A program made the position numbers and the translations under genes. A DNA stretch of 64,000 bases, taken from NCBI GenBank assembly GCA_017507105.1, contig JAFWBM010000027.1:1-64000 (forward strand), read 5' to 3'. The stretch's first letter is position 1. Each line of letters begins with the position of its first letter. The notes under the pieces were generated by a model. The model was given only the letters and a program-made list of their open reading frames with translations. It was not told where the DNA came from and ran no database searches. The DNA is from Bacteroidaceae bacterium (GTDB lineage: Bacteria; Bacteroidota; Bacteroidia; Bacteroidales; Bacteroidaceae). This document shows positions 16,692 through 26,284 of the stretch, one piece after another.

Positions 16692-17002
16692 TTAATCCCT
16701 ATATATAGATACCATTCTCTTCTCTACCTGCGCATCGGCATCTACATATGTCGACCTAGCTAACATATTTATAATATTGGCAAGCTTTGCCAAATTATCG
16801 TGGTAGAGTTCACTCCCCTGCTCCAATATATATTTGGCATGGGACATATCTTTAAGGTATAACACTTAGCAATAAAATTCTATGCACGTGATGTAGCCAA
16901 CCACGCGAAGGTTGCATGATCATTTCCTGTTTCAAGACCCTCTGATTGCATATCCTCACACAAGGTTATACTTATATATACCTCTGCAAAGTCTGTTGTG
17001 TT
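16692..17002 (-). pseudogene. Decayed gene remnant, function unknown
   Basis: Two coding-like segments on the minus strand belong together but are broken. The upstream part (16883-17002, 40 codons, including FAEVYISITLCEDMQ and DHATFAWLATSRA) ends at a TAG; the downstream part (16692-16847, 51 codons starting MSHAKYILEQGSELYHDNLA) is in a shifted frame and is preceded by another in-frame stop. Amino-acid composition and codon use look like a real helical protein. Its N-terminus is missing, since DUF4250 begins just upstream. I do not recognise the family. Confidence 0.55.
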
Positions 17003-17077
17003 TTATGTATCACCACTCTGAGTAAAAAAATATTATATATTGCAAATTATGCAAAACATATCAAAAATAAAATTTTT

Positions 17078-17263
17078 TTACCAAAATTTATTGTTTTCGG
17101 GACTATATTCAAACCCCACTGATGCAAGTTTATCAACAAGATAGCTACGATCGATATCCATACTTGCACATAACTCGTCAAGCGACTCATACTCGTCCCT
17201 CAGTTTCATGTTTATGAAACTGAACAACATCATGGGGTCTTGAGGAATATTCTGCATACTCAT
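17078..17263 (-). CDS. DUF4250 domain-containing protein
   Basis: A 61-residue protein starting at the ATG at 17263, nine bases after the czcA stop. The whole length matches the small DUF4250 family: IPQDPMMLFSFINMKLRDEY, then SLDELCASMDIDRSYL and the terminal GFEYSPENNKFW. Function is unknown; the second half looks like a helix-turn-helix-sized bundle. A longer start at 17293 would overlap czcA and adds unconserved residues. It is probably co-transcribed with czcBA by position only. Confidence 0.8.
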   Translation of the reverse strand: MSMQNIPQDPMMLFSFINMKLRDEYESLDELCASMDIDRSYLVDKLASVGFEYSPENNKFW

Positions 17264-17271
17264 CTGCTCTT

Positions 17272-20200
17272 TTACTTTTCTCTTTGCAACCAACGGTAGA
17301 CAATAGGAATCACATACACATTCAGGATTGTAGATGTAATCAAGCCTCCCAACACCACAATGGCCATAGGGCTTTGAATCTCGTTACCCGACTTATCGCC
17401 CGCAAGAATCATAGGAACAAGCGCCAATGCAGATGTAAAGGCTGTCATAAGGATGGGAGTAAGTCTGTCACACGAGCCGATACGCACAGCCTGTTCAAGG
17501 CCGACACCACTCTCGCGCAGATGCAAGTACCTTGAGACCAACAAGATTCCGTTACGTGTAGCTATACCGAATAGTGTTATAAGTCCTATTATTGCAGGTA
17601 TACTTACCACACCCGAACATATATATGTAGCAATTACTCCACCTATCAGCGCAAGAGGCAGATTCAGGAGAACCACCAGAGAGAGTTGCGCGCTCTTAAA
17701 CTCACTGTACAATAGCACAAAGACAATACCGATAGCAATAAGGGAGGTAAGCCATAGAGTACGGGCTGCACTTGCTGCACTCTCGAACTGTCCGCCATAC
17801 TCCAATCTGTATCCCTCGTCCAGGCTCAGCTCCTTATCGAGATAATCGGATATACGTTCTACCGTACCGGCAACATCACCCCCTGTTATATTGGCAGACA
17901 CAACAACCTTACGCTGTACATTCTCGCGGCTTATGCTACCCGGTCCGCCGGCCGAGACAATGGTTGCAACCTCCTCGAGTGGCACCTTTCCCTTTTCGGT
18001 ATCGATGAGAGCACGACGCACACCGTCAATACTATTCGTGTAATCGCTGTTCAAACGCAATATAAGGTCGAAACTACGCTCCTGCTCATATACTTCACCA
18101 AGCTTCTTGCCGGGGAAAGCAGCCTCAACAAAATCATTAAATTCACTCATTGTTATTCCATGCAGAGCCAGACGCTCCCTGTCGGCACGTATCTGCAACT
18201 GAGGTGTCTCGACCTGTTGCTCCACATTTATATCCACCACATTGGTAAACTCGGCAAGCAATGCTTTTATCTTATTACCTGTCACAAACAGAGTATTAAG
18301 ATCGGGACCAAAAATCTTTATAGCAAGATCGGCCTGTGTACCCGAGACCATATGATCGATACGATGTTCAAGCGGTTGTCCCACCGATGTCACAACACCG
18401 GGAACTGCAGCTAATCGGGCGCGGACATCTTTTAGGAACTCCTCTTTACTTCGTTTCCCCAATCGGAAGTTGACATCAATCTCGGCGCCATTTGATGTTT
18501 GCGAATGTTCATCAAGTTCGCCACGTCCGGTACGTCGTGCAGTGCTTGTAACCTCGGGTATAGCGAGTAACTCACGTTCAATAATATTACCTATGCGATG
18601 TGACTCTTCCAGCGACACGCCCGGACGGGATACTGCTGCAATGGTTAGAGCCTTTTCATTGAACTCCGGCAAGAAACTGCGTCCCATATTCACAAACAGT
18701 AATATAGAGAGAATCAATAACAGCACCAATGCACCTATAACATACCCGGAATTCTTTATAGCCTTATTAAGTGATCTCTCGTAATATACCAGCAACTTGC
18801 TGTCTACCCAGTTCTTCTTCTCTTTACGCGATAGATAATCATCGCCCGTCAGCATCATCCTGCACATAAGAGGCGTAACAGTCATTGCAACCAATAACGA
18901 CATTACAAGTGCAATTATATATGCTATTCCAAGAGGTTTCAGCATACGTCCCTCCAAGCCGCTAAGGAAGAAAAGCGGCATAAAGGTCACAATGATTATA
19001 AGTGTCGCATGAATAATGGAGGCACGTATCTCGGACGAAGCATCAAACACAACAACATAAACCGAGCGACGCACCTCCCTTGGTAATTGATAATTCTGCC
19101 TCAAACGCTTGTACACATTCTCGACATCAATGATAGCGTCATCCACCAACGAACCGATGGCAATACACATACCACCAAGTGTCATTGTATTTATATCCAT
19201 ATCCAGCAAATAGAGGACAATCATGGTACCAAGCAGCGACAATGGTATCGCCACTATAGATATCACTGTTGTGCGGAAACTTGTAAGGAAGAGGAATAGC
19301 ACCAGAATCACACACACAGCACCTTCGACAAGTGAACTGCCCACATTATTTACCGATGACTGTATATAGTCGGCCTGACGGAAAATCTCGGTATCGAGTG
19401 TAACATCGGCAGGAAGCGATTTTGCAACAGCCTTGAGGTTACGTTCTATATTCTGTGTAACATTCAGAGTATTTATATTGGGCTGTTTAGAGATAGAGAG
19501 GATAACTGCAGGCTTTCCGCTCAGCGATGCATATCCCTGACGCACCGCACCTGCCACAACAACATCGGCTACATCGGCAACACGCACTGCAGCATCGCCA
19601 TTCATCTTTACGACAGTGCGTCCAAGTTCCTCAATATTGTTGGTACGCCCCATGCCTCTTAAGTTATACTCGTTGCCGTAATCGCGCACGATGCCACCGC
19701 CCACATTCACACTCATTGAAGCAACAGCAGCCTCTAGTTCTCCCATTGTAACGCCATAGAGATCCATCTTAACAGCATCGGCAAGCACCTGATACTGTTT
19801 ATAGTCTCCACCTATTATCGTCACCTGTGACACACCGCCTGTTGCTAGTATAACCGGTTTCACAACCCACTCGGCAAGTGTACGCAACTCCATCATGGAT
19901 GTTGTATCGGACAACATTCCAATGAAAAGAATCTCACCCATAACGCTCGATTGGGGAGCCAGCATAGGGACAATCCCATCGGGCAACTCACCTGTTATAG
20001 AGACCAATTTCTCGCTTATGACCTGACGTGCTTTATAGATATCGGTACCCCAATCGAACTCCACCCAAACGAAAGAGAATCCCTGCGATGATGTAGAACG
20101 TACACGACGTACATCTGTCGCACCATTTACTGCTGTCTCTATAGGGAACGTCACAAGACGCTCAATCTCCTCGGGTGCCATGTCGTGTGCATCGGTAAGT

Positions 20201-20346
20201 ACAACAACAGTGGGCATGGTAAGATCCGGAAAGACATCCACCTCTATATTACGCGCCGAGTATATACCTCCTATCGTTACAAGCACTACACCCAAAAGCA
20301 CCAGTAACCTATTGTCGAGAGAAAACTTTATTATTCTGTTAAGCAT
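17272..20346 (-). CDS. czcA: Heavy-metal RND efflux permease, CzcA type
   Basis: A 1024-residue RND pump with the usual two large periplasmic loops and twelve membrane helices. The fourth helix region (about residue 400) reads GMCIAIGSLVDDAIIDVEN, carrying the two adjacent aspartates and D-x-x-E of the Zn/Co/Cd branch; the Cu/Ag branch (CusA) lacks this acidic set. It would drive metal out of the periplasm or cytoplasm using protons. The adaptor gene is 21 bases upstream. No outer-membrane TolC/CzcC partner is encoded next to it. Confidence 0.9.
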   Translation of the reverse strand: MLNRIIKFSLDNRLLVLLGVVLVTIGGIYSARNIEVDVFPDLTMPTVVVLTDAHDMAPEEIERLVTFPIETAVNGATDVRRVRSTSSQGFSFVWVEFDWGTDIYKARQVISEKLVSITGELPDGIVPMLAPQSSVMGEILFIGMLSDTTSMMELRTLAEWVVKPVILATGGVSQVTIIGGDYKQYQVLADAVKMDLYGVTMGELEAAVASMSVNVGGGIVRDYGNEYNLRGMGRTNNIEELGRTVVKMNGDAAVRVADVADVVVAGAVRQGYASLSGKPAVILSISKQPNINTLNVTQNIERNLKAVAKSLPADVTLDTEIFRQADYIQSSVNNVGSSLVEGAVCVILVLFLFLTSFRTTVISIVAIPLSLLGTMIVLYLLDMDINTMTLGGMCIAIGSLVDDAIIDVENVYKRLRQNYQLPREVRRSVYVVVFDASSEIRASIIHATLIIIVTFMPLFFLSGLEGRMLKPLGIAYIIALVMSLLVAMTVTPLMCRMMLTGDDYLSRKEKKNWVDSKLLVYYERSLNKAIKNSGYVIGALVLLLILSILLFVNMGRSFLPEFNEKALTIAAVSRPGVSLEESHRIGNIIERELLAIPEVTSTARRTGRGELDEHSQTSNGAEIDVNFRLGKRSKEEFLKDVRARLAAVPGVVTSVGQPLEHRIDHMVSGTQADLAIKIFGPDLNTLFVTGNKIKALLAEFTNVVDINVEQQVETPQLQIRADRERLALHGITMSEFNDFVEAAFPGKKLGEVYEQERSFDLILRLNSDYTNSIDGVRRALIDTEKGKVPLEEVATIVSAGGPGSISRENVQRKVVVSANITGGDVAGTVERISDYLDKELSLDEGYRLEYGGQFESAASAARTLWLTSLIAIGIVFVLLYSEFKSAQLSLVVLLNLPLALIGGVIATYICSGVVSIPAIIGLITLFGIATRNGILLVSRYLHLRESGVGLEQAVRIGSCDRLTPILMTAFTSALALVPMILAGDKSGNEIQSPMAIVVLGGLITSTILNVYVIPIVYRWLQREK

Positions 20347-20367
20347 GGTCGTAATATTTGAGTAGCA

Positions 20368-21687
20368 TCAATGAACATGTCCTGCATGGGGGTCAATAGC
20401 TGCAGCACCCTGCGAAAGTTTAAGAGAGACTGCACCTTTTGATACAACCATCTCGCCTTCATGTACACCTTTAAGAATTTGAGTATATCGTCCATCGGTT
20501 GAGCCTATCACCACTTCGCGTTTCTCGAAAGAGTCGTCGCACTGTCTGACAAAAACAAAATAGTTTCCCATCTCCTCGACAAGTGCAGTACGAGGCACAG
20601 CAACACACAGTCTGCCTTGCGGCAATGAAGATGCCAGATGCAGTGTCACAATCGCACCGGGAGGTACAGGTAACTCTTTAACGGCAACGGTCACAGGAAT
20701 CATATTACAACTATTGGCTGCATATCCTACAGCCACCACATGTCCGCCTAACTCATCGAGCGCGATAACCTCATTACCGGCAAGTTCTATATTAACCGAA
20801 GAAATATTCCTTAAGTTCTTCGCATAGCGCACCGGCACTTCAGCCTCAATATTGACCTCTCCTTGACGTTGCAATACAGCCAGAGGGGTTCCTGCCGCCA
20901 CATACTCTCCATTGTCAACCATCAGCGTAGCCACATATCCGCTAATGGCCGATTTAAGTACCATGTCACCATTGCTGAATGTACGCTGCATACTTTTGTA
21001 GTGAGCCTCGCTCTGTCTTAGAGCAGCCTCGGCAGCCTGCAGCTCTTTTTGCGACACAATATCATTATCATACAAAGAGCTCTTGCGCTCATAATCGGCT
21101 TTAGCAAACATATACTCGCTCTCGGCAGCAGCAAACTTTACAGCAGCATCGTTCTCTGTCACATCACCGCCATCTATACGAAAAAGAGCATCATCGACCC
21201 TTACACCTTTGCCCTCAACCAGATTACCCACATAATGCACACGTCCTGCAGCTGTAGCAACCACAGTTGTAACATTATCGGGTGTTGCAGAGACTCGTCC
21301 TGCAACCTTTACAGCACCATCAAAATTGCTTGCAATAGCCTTCTCGACAGCAAAGTCAATCTTCTTCTGCAGTTCAAGTGGGAAAGAGACCACATTTGCA
21401 CCCTCGTGCGAGTGAGCATGTTCATCGTGAGAATGGGAGTGCTCTTTGTGCTCGTGAGAATGAGCCTCCATATTTGTGTCGTGGGAATGAGAGTGCCCAT
21501 CATGCGAATGTGAGCCATCACACTCTTCCCCATCGGCATGCACATGAGAATGTGTATGGTGAGCGCTTTCGCTTACGTGCTCGTCGTTAGCATGAGTATG
21601 TTCGTGCTCATGATTGTGCGAATGATTGCAACCCGCAATAGATAGTGCTGCGACAGCAGCCAATGCATAGTAAAATATTCTTTTCAT
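20368..21687 (-). CDS. czcB: RND efflux periplasmic adaptor (CzcB type) with large histidine-rich N-terminus
   Basis: A 439-residue lipoprotein (cysteine 20 in SIAGC). Residues 21 to about 97 are dominated by histidine with serine, glutamate and aspartate (repeats such as HSHEHKEHSHSH), a likely periplasmic zinc/nickel/cobalt-binding tail. From about 100 onward it is a membrane-fusion protein: barrel-sandwich halves around VVATAAGRVHYVG and KSAISGYVATLMVDNGEYV, separated by a coiled-coil hairpin (about 185-235). It links CzcA to an outer-membrane channel. A long leader of about 200 bases separates it from its promoter box. Confidence 0.88.
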   Translation of the reverse strand: MKRIFYYALAAVAALSIAGCNHSHNHEHEHTHANDEHVSESAHHTHSHVHADGEECDGSHSHDGHSHSHDTNMEAHSHEHKEHSHSHDEHAHSHEGANVVSFPLELQKKIDFAVEKAIASNFDGAVKVAGRVSATPDNVTTVVATAAGRVHYVGNLVEGKGVRVDDALFRIDGGDVTENDAAVKFAAAESEYMFAKADYERKSSLYDNDIVSQKELQAAEAALRQSEAHYKSMQRTFSNGDMVLKSAISGYVATLMVDNGEYVAAGTPLAVLQRQGEVNIEAEVPVRYAKNLRNISSVNIELAGNEVIALDELGGHVVAVGYAANSCNMIPVTVAVKELPVPPGAIVTLHLASSLPQGRLCVAVPRTALVEEMGNYFVFVRQCDDSFEKREVVIGSTDGRYTQILKGVHEGEMVVSKGAVSLKLSQGAAAIDPHAGHVH

Positions 21688-21900
21688 TTTTGTCTGTTTT
21701 ACAGAGAAGCTGTTTACAATTTCCCCAAAAACGCGATTCTTATAGAAGCTGCCATTTCGCAGTTATTTATATTCAGGAGTCTCTTTCTCTTATTCGATTA
21801 CATAGCTATACACCCTGCAAAAACAAAAAAAGAGATAACAAAATAAAATAGAACAGCCTCTGACCGAAAAACGCCGTATATGGGATTATTCCAATCAGGC

Positions 21901-21909
21901 ACAAAAGTA
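21901..21909 (-). promoter_or_regulatory. -7 promoter box (TACTTTTGT) for czcBA
   Basis: Minus-strand TAnnTTTG match more than 200 bases before czcB. The leader between has no recognised riboswitch. Confidence 0.4.
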
Positions 21910-21944
21910 CCATATAGTTTTTGAAATCAAGTTGCAAAATAGCA

Positions 21945-22874
21945 TTACCTTGATTTTTTATACTCCATAGCCCACTCCTTGCTCACATAGTTGTCGAGTG
22001 ACGTGCAGGCATGCGAACTGAAATCGAGTCCGCAACGCATTACCTTATCCCACGACTCCTGCGACATTGAGTATAGTTCATCACGTGTTATACCACTCGA
22101 CAATATACCATACACCACCCCGGCATTGAAATTATCTCCTGCGCCTACTGTGCTCACCACATCGACCTTGTTCGGGGTATACTCTTTCTCTCCCCCCTTA
22201 GTAAAGAGCTTTACCGAGCCGGCACCTCCGGTACATATAAAATTAGGTGAGTAGAATTTGATTTTCTCTTTATATACAGCAGTCGCATCATTCAGCCTAT
22301 AGAGATTCTCAAAATCCTCGGACGAGCCACGTACAATGTCGGCAAACTCAAGATTCTCGATAAGAGCTTCGGCCAGTTTCACACGCTCGTCTATATGATT
22401 TTTTCGGAAATTTATATCGTAATAGAGAATGGCACCACGTTCACGTGCATACTCAAGAAAAGACTTGGTCTTGCTGCGAAGAACCGGATTCAAGACAAAA
22501 TAGGAACCATATACCACGACATCATCGGCATTTATGATAGGGAAGTCCACCTCGAGACGGTTATTGGGGTAGTCCTTATAGAAAAGATATTCAGCATCAT
22601 TCTTCTCGTTAAGGAAAGCAAGTGAAAGGGGCGATTTTCCGTCACTGAAGCAGCATACCGAAGAGGTCTCCACACCACTATCGTGCAACATATCAAGAAT
22701 CATCTTGCCCACCTTGTCATTGCCCACTTCGCTGATGAACGAGACATTCATCCCCATACGGCCCAACGAAATCATGCTATTAAATGTAGAGCCACCGGGA
22801 ACAGCCTTTACCGGCTTGCCGTCCTTGAACAATATATCCAGAATTGTCTCACCAATACCTATAACCTTTTTCAT
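21945..22874 (-). CDS. PfkB-family carbohydrate kinase
   Basis: A 309-residue ribokinase-fold protein, started at the ATG at 22874 because the family begins KVIGIGETILDILF; a TTG at 22910 overlaps the upstream gene. Signatures: PGGSTFNSMISLGRMG near the N-terminus and the catalytic STVGAGDNFNAG near residue 240. It phosphorylates a sugar, likely fructose or a similar hexose; the substrate is not determinable. It follows the LOG-family gene and the ABC exporter on the same strand. Confidence 0.87.
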   Translation of the reverse strand: MKKVIGIGETILDILFKDGKPVKAVPGGSTFNSMISLGRMGMNVSFISEVGNDKVGKMILDMLHDSGVETSSVCCFSDGKSPLSLAFLNEKNDAEYLFYKDYPNNRLEVDFPIINADDVVVYGSYFVLNPVLRSKTKSFLEYARERGAILYYDINFRKNHIDERVKLAEALIENLEFADIVRGSSEDFENLYRLNDATAVYKEKIKFYSPNFICTGGAGSVKLFTKGGEKEYTPNKVDVVSTVGAGDNFNAGVVYGILSSGITRDELYSMSQESWDKVMRCGLDFSSHACTSLDNYVSKEWAMEYKKSR

Positions 22875-22903
22875 CGCACAATTGTTTTTGCAAATAACAT
22901 TTT

Positions 22904-23446
22904 TTAACAATTTAAAAGTTTTTTAAGTTCCGGGAGAGTGCTAACAACCACAAAGTAGTTGTCACAATCACCTCGCAGAAACCCCTGTTGCTTGTAACTG
23001 TGCAGAAGAGCTATCATACCGTCCCAGAAACCATTTACATTATAGAACACCACACGTTTGGTGTGATAACCGATGGTGGCAGCTGCCATAACATGGAACA
23101 CCTCATCGAGTGTACCCACCCCACCGGGCAATGCCAGCAATATATCACTACGCTCAAGGATATTGTCTTTTCTATCACTGAGGTTACGAGTCACCACCCT
23201 CTCATCAAGCAGAGCACTCACCCTGTTTCTCTCTATAAGCAGCTGAGGCACCACACCTGTTATGTGCCCGCCGGCAGCCTTTGCTGCTGCCGCCGTAGCC
23301 TCCATTAACCCGGCAGCGGCACCTCCATAGACCAATCCCAGCCCCATCTCGCCAATAAGATTGCCGACAGCCCGGGCATGCTCAACATATAGCGGGTCGA
23401 TACTCTCCGATGCCGCACAAAAAAGGCCAACGCTCTTTACACCCAT
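22904..23446 (-). CDS. LOG-family (TIGR00730) nucleotide phosphoribohydrolase-like protein
   Basis: A 180-residue Rossmann-like protein with the family motif PGGVGTLDE (about residues 107-115) and an early LVYGGAAAGLM segment. Characterised members hydrolyse nucleoside 5'-monophosphates to base and ribose phosphate (cytokinin activation in plants, nucleotide salvage in bacteria). It sits three bases after the ABC exporter gene and 29 bases before the PfkB gene, so the three form one unit. Confidence 0.87.
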   Translation of the reverse strand: MGVKSVGLFCAASESIDPLYVEHARAVGNLIGEMGLGLVYGGAAAGLMEATAAAAKAAGGHITGVVPQLLIERNRVSALLDERVVTRNLSDRKDNILERSDILLALPGGVGTLDEVFHVMAAATIGYHTKRVVFYNVNGFWDGMIALLHSYKQQGFLRGDCDNYFVVVSTLPELKKLLNC

Positions 23447-23449
23447 ATA

Positions 23450-25291
23450 CTAAAGACTTTGCATGTCGTTCAGGCGTTTATATACACCGTCGAGTTCGAT
23501 AAGCTGGTCGTGTGTTCCACGCTCCACAATACGTCCATCCATAAGCACACATATCTCATCGGCATTCTTTATGGTAGAGAGACGATGGGCAATAGCTATT
23601 GTGGTGCGAGTCTTCATAAGGCGTTCCAGAGCCTCTTGTACAAGACGCTCACTCTCTGTATCTAGTGCCGATGTAGCCTCGTCAAGAATAAGAATAGGAG
23701 GATTCTTCAATATGGCACGTGCAATACTGATACGCTGGCGCTGTCCACCCGACAGCAAACATCCACGATCGCCCACAACCGTATCGTAACCATTCTCGCT
23801 TGCCATAATGAAGTCGTGTGCATTAGCAATCTTGGCAGCCTCTATAACCTGCTCCATAGTTGCATTCTCAACACCGAATGTAATATTGTTGTAGAAAGTA
23901 TCGTTGAACAAGATAGCCTCCTGATTCACATTACCAATGAGCGAACGCAACGATTTCACCGACATATCCCTTACATCCACACCATCAATAAGCACCTGTC
24001 CCTCTGTTGCATCGTAATAACGTGGTATAAGGTCGACCATTGTCGATTTTCCCGAGCCCGACTGACCCACCAGAGCAACAGTCTTTCCCTTTGCAATTTG
24101 CAGGTTGATATCAGAAAGTACATTTCTCTCGCCATCGTAAGAGAAAGAGAGATTCTTGAACTCTATTCCCTTTTTCATATCATCGATAACTGTAGCACCT
24201 TGCTTGTCTGTTATAGAGTTGGTGGTGCGCAAAATCTTATCGATACGTTCAACCGATGCAAGTCCGCGCGGAATACTGTACGATGCCTTAGAAAACTCTT
24301 TAAGCGGATTTATTATACTGTAAAGAATTGTCATATAGTATATGAAGGCCGGCGCCGAGATTGGCGAACTGTTGCCCAGTATAAGCGTACCTCCAAACCA
24401 AAGCACTATTACAATAACGCATGTGCCGAGAAACTCGCTCACCGGATGCGCCATTGCCTGTCGCATTGTAACACGCATTGTGGCATTTCGAAGTTCATTG
24501 CTAACTTTCAAGAAACGTTGCGACATCTTATACTCGGCAAGAAAAGCCTTTATGATTCGTAATCCACCAAGAGTCTCCTCCATCTGGGACATTGTCTCAC
24601 TGAGCTTAGACTGCGCCAATAACGATTTCTGTTTCAGTTTGCGACCAACAAGTCCCATTATCCATCCCAGGCAAGGGATAACCAATATAGTAAACAAGGT
24701 TAGTTCCCAGCTTATGTATAGCAATGTTCCAAAATAGATAACAATGAGAATCGGGTTCTTTATAAGCATATCGAGCGAACTTGCAATAGAGTTCTCCACC
24801 TCTATTACATCGCCGCTCATTCGGGCAATTATATCTCCCTTTTTCTCTTTAGAGAAGAATCCCAACGGCAGAGATACCACCTTATCGTATAGCTGTGTGC
24901 GTATATCTCGCACGACACCTGTACGCAAAGGTATTATGGATGCAGAAGAGGCGAAATAGGCAGCGGTCTTGAGCAGTGTCATGAGAATAAGAAAAACACC
25001 CATCAACAACAGCGTTGTGGAAGCGCCACTCGATGCAATCAGCGTATTAAGATAGTAATTGCAGTTATTCAGCAACACATCCTGAATGTTATCCATATTG
25101 GCCTCGCTCCAAGGAATGAAATCGACAGTAACAGCCTCTCTCATCTTGAAAAGAATCTCAAGAATAGGGATAATGATTGCAAACGAAAAGACATTCAGAA
25201 TAGCCGAAATAAACGTAAAGATAAAAGACATTACAAGATATTTCTTGTATGGAGGAATATACCTTCGCAGAACCTTTATAAACTCTTTCAT
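23450..25291 (-). CDS. ABC transporter, fused permease and ATPase (MsbA-like exporter)
   Basis: A 613-residue half-transporter with six membrane helices in about residues 20-330 and an ATPase domain from about 370. Walker A is GQSGSGKST, the signature LLSGGQRQRISIARA, Walker B ILILDEATSALD and the switch histidine AHRLSTI. It functions as a homodimer exporting a lipid, lipid-linked glycan or drug; MsbA-type lipid A flipping is plausible but not shown. It leads a three-gene unit. A minus-strand -7 box (TATCTTCGC) lies at 25351-25359. Confidence 0.88.
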   Translation of the reverse strand: MKEFIKVLRRYIPPYKKYLVMSFIFTFISAILNVFSFAIIIPILEILFKMREAVTVDFIPWSEANMDNIQDVLLNNCNYYLNTLIASSGASTTLLLMGVFLILMTLLKTAAYFASSASIIPLRTGVVRDIRTQLYDKVVSLPLGFFSKEKKGDIIARMSGDVIEVENSIASSLDMLIKNPILIVIYFGTLLYISWELTLFTILVIPCLGWIMGLVGRKLKQKSLLAQSKLSETMSQMEETLGGLRIIKAFLAEYKMSQRFLKVSNELRNATMRVTMRQAMAHPVSEFLGTCVIVIVLWFGGTLILGNSSPISAPAFIYYMTILYSIINPLKEFSKASYSIPRGLASVERIDKILRTTNSITDKQGATVIDDMKKGIEFKNLSFSYDGERNVLSDINLQIAKGKTVALVGQSGSGKSTMVDLIPRYYDATEGQVLIDGVDVRDMSVKSLRSLIGNVNQEAILFNDTFYNNITFGVENATMEQVIEAAKIANAHDFIMASENGYDTVVGDRGCLLSGGQRQRISIARAILKNPPILILDEATSALDTESERLVQEALERLMKTRTTIAIAHRLSTIKNADEICVLMDGRIVERGTHDQLIELDGVYKRLNDMQSL

Positions 25292-25350
25292 AATATATTG
25301 TTTTTCACAATTACAGAAAAATGTAGAACCGCAGCCCTATTATATTTTCT

Positions 25351-25359
25351 GCGAAGATA
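25351..25359 (-). promoter_or_regulatory. -7 promoter box (TATCTTCGC) for the ABC exporter unit
   Basis: TAnnTTTGC with one change, 60 bases before the start at 25291. The remainder of the 331-base gap 25292-25622 holds no gene that I can see. Confidence 0.5.
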
Positions 25360-25610
25360 GTGCTTTTTATCGGTTTAAGCACCGAATGTTTCTTATTTTT
25401 AAGAAGATAGTTTAATTTTTATTACCAAGTTTCTATATAGCATGAATAGGATATTTGTTAATCTTTCGAAAAGCACATAGCTGTTACATAACCCACTAAG
25501 AGAGAGAAACAAAGATAAAAAGCGCAGCAAACTGCAATTGTAATAAATTATATTTTAGAAAATTAAACAGTTTCTAACTACATAAGTTGTATAAAACCCA
25601 ACATTTCCCC

Positions 25611-25619
25611 TAATTTTGC
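25611..25619 (+). promoter_or_regulatory. -7 promoter box (TAATTTTGC) abutting the DUF4294-like gene
   Basis: Exact TAnnTTTGC ending three bases before the GTG at 25623, so transcription would begin at about the start codon. Confidence 0.5.
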
Positions 25620-25622
25620 AAC

Positions 25623-26243
25623 GTGAAAAACAGACTTATCTACATAATGGCAGCAATAGCGTTGTCCCTTTGCACAAACGGAATGGCACAGCACAAGAGA
25701 CAAGACAGCATACCCGCGAAAAACGGTATTATGTATATTGTGGGTTACAGCGTCCACTTGGGGGAGACAATACCACATATTAAGCTCCCCACATACTACG
25801 CATATGCCCCTATAAGATTCAAGAGCAAAAGACAAGAGAGACAATACAACCGACTGGTACGCGACGTAAAGAAGGTACTGCCATTGGCAATAGAGATACG
25901 CACCATCATTATTGAGACCTACGAACTGCTACAAAAAATGCCCGATGAAAAAGCGCGTAAAAGACATCTCGATGCACTCGAAAAGGGACTGCAGAAGCAG
26001 TACACCCCACGTATGAAGAGACTCACGCTGCGGCAAGGCAAGCTGCTAATAAAGCTTGTAGATCGTGAGTGTAGCCAAAGTGCATATCAACTCATAAAAC
26101 TCTTCATGGGCAGTTTCAAGGCTGCGTTCTATAATACATTTGCATCACTGTTCGGTGCCAGCCTAAAAAAGAGTTACGATCCACAAGGCGAGGATTGGAT
26201 GATAGAGCAAGTGGTGGTAAAGGTCATCACAGGCCAGCTATAA
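25623..26243 (+). CDS. DUF4294-like secreted protein
   Basis: A 206-residue protein of a Bacteroidetes-specific family, probably DUF4294. The GTG start gives a proper signal peptide (basic KNR, hydrophobic core, NGMAQ cleavage near 23); the next ATG at 25647 would remove the basic part. Conserved-looking features are the GETIPHIKLPTYYAYAP block and a long, highly charged helical region (about 75-150) with many lysines and arginines. Function unknown; probably periplasmic. It is a single-gene unit whose promoter box abuts the start codon. Confidence 0.7.
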   Translation: MKNRLIYIMAAIALSLCTNGMAQHKRQDSIPAKNGIMYIVGYSVHLGETIPHIKLPTYYAYAPIRFKSKRQERQYNRLVRDVKKVLPLAIEIRTIIIETYELLQKMPDEKARKRHLDALEKGLQKQYTPRMKRLTLRQGKLLIKLVDRECSQSAYQLIKLFMGSFKAAFYNTFASLFGASLKKSYDPQGEDWMIEQVVVKVITGQL

Positions 26244-26284
26244 AGCGGCAATCCTCGTTTATATAATGTCTAATTGAACAGGGC

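Noticed and set aside
21603-21640. Histidine-rich start of czcB as a frameshifted artefact
   Set aside because: The frame is continuous with the lipobox before and the adaptor domain after, and His-rich tails are known in metal efflux adaptors.
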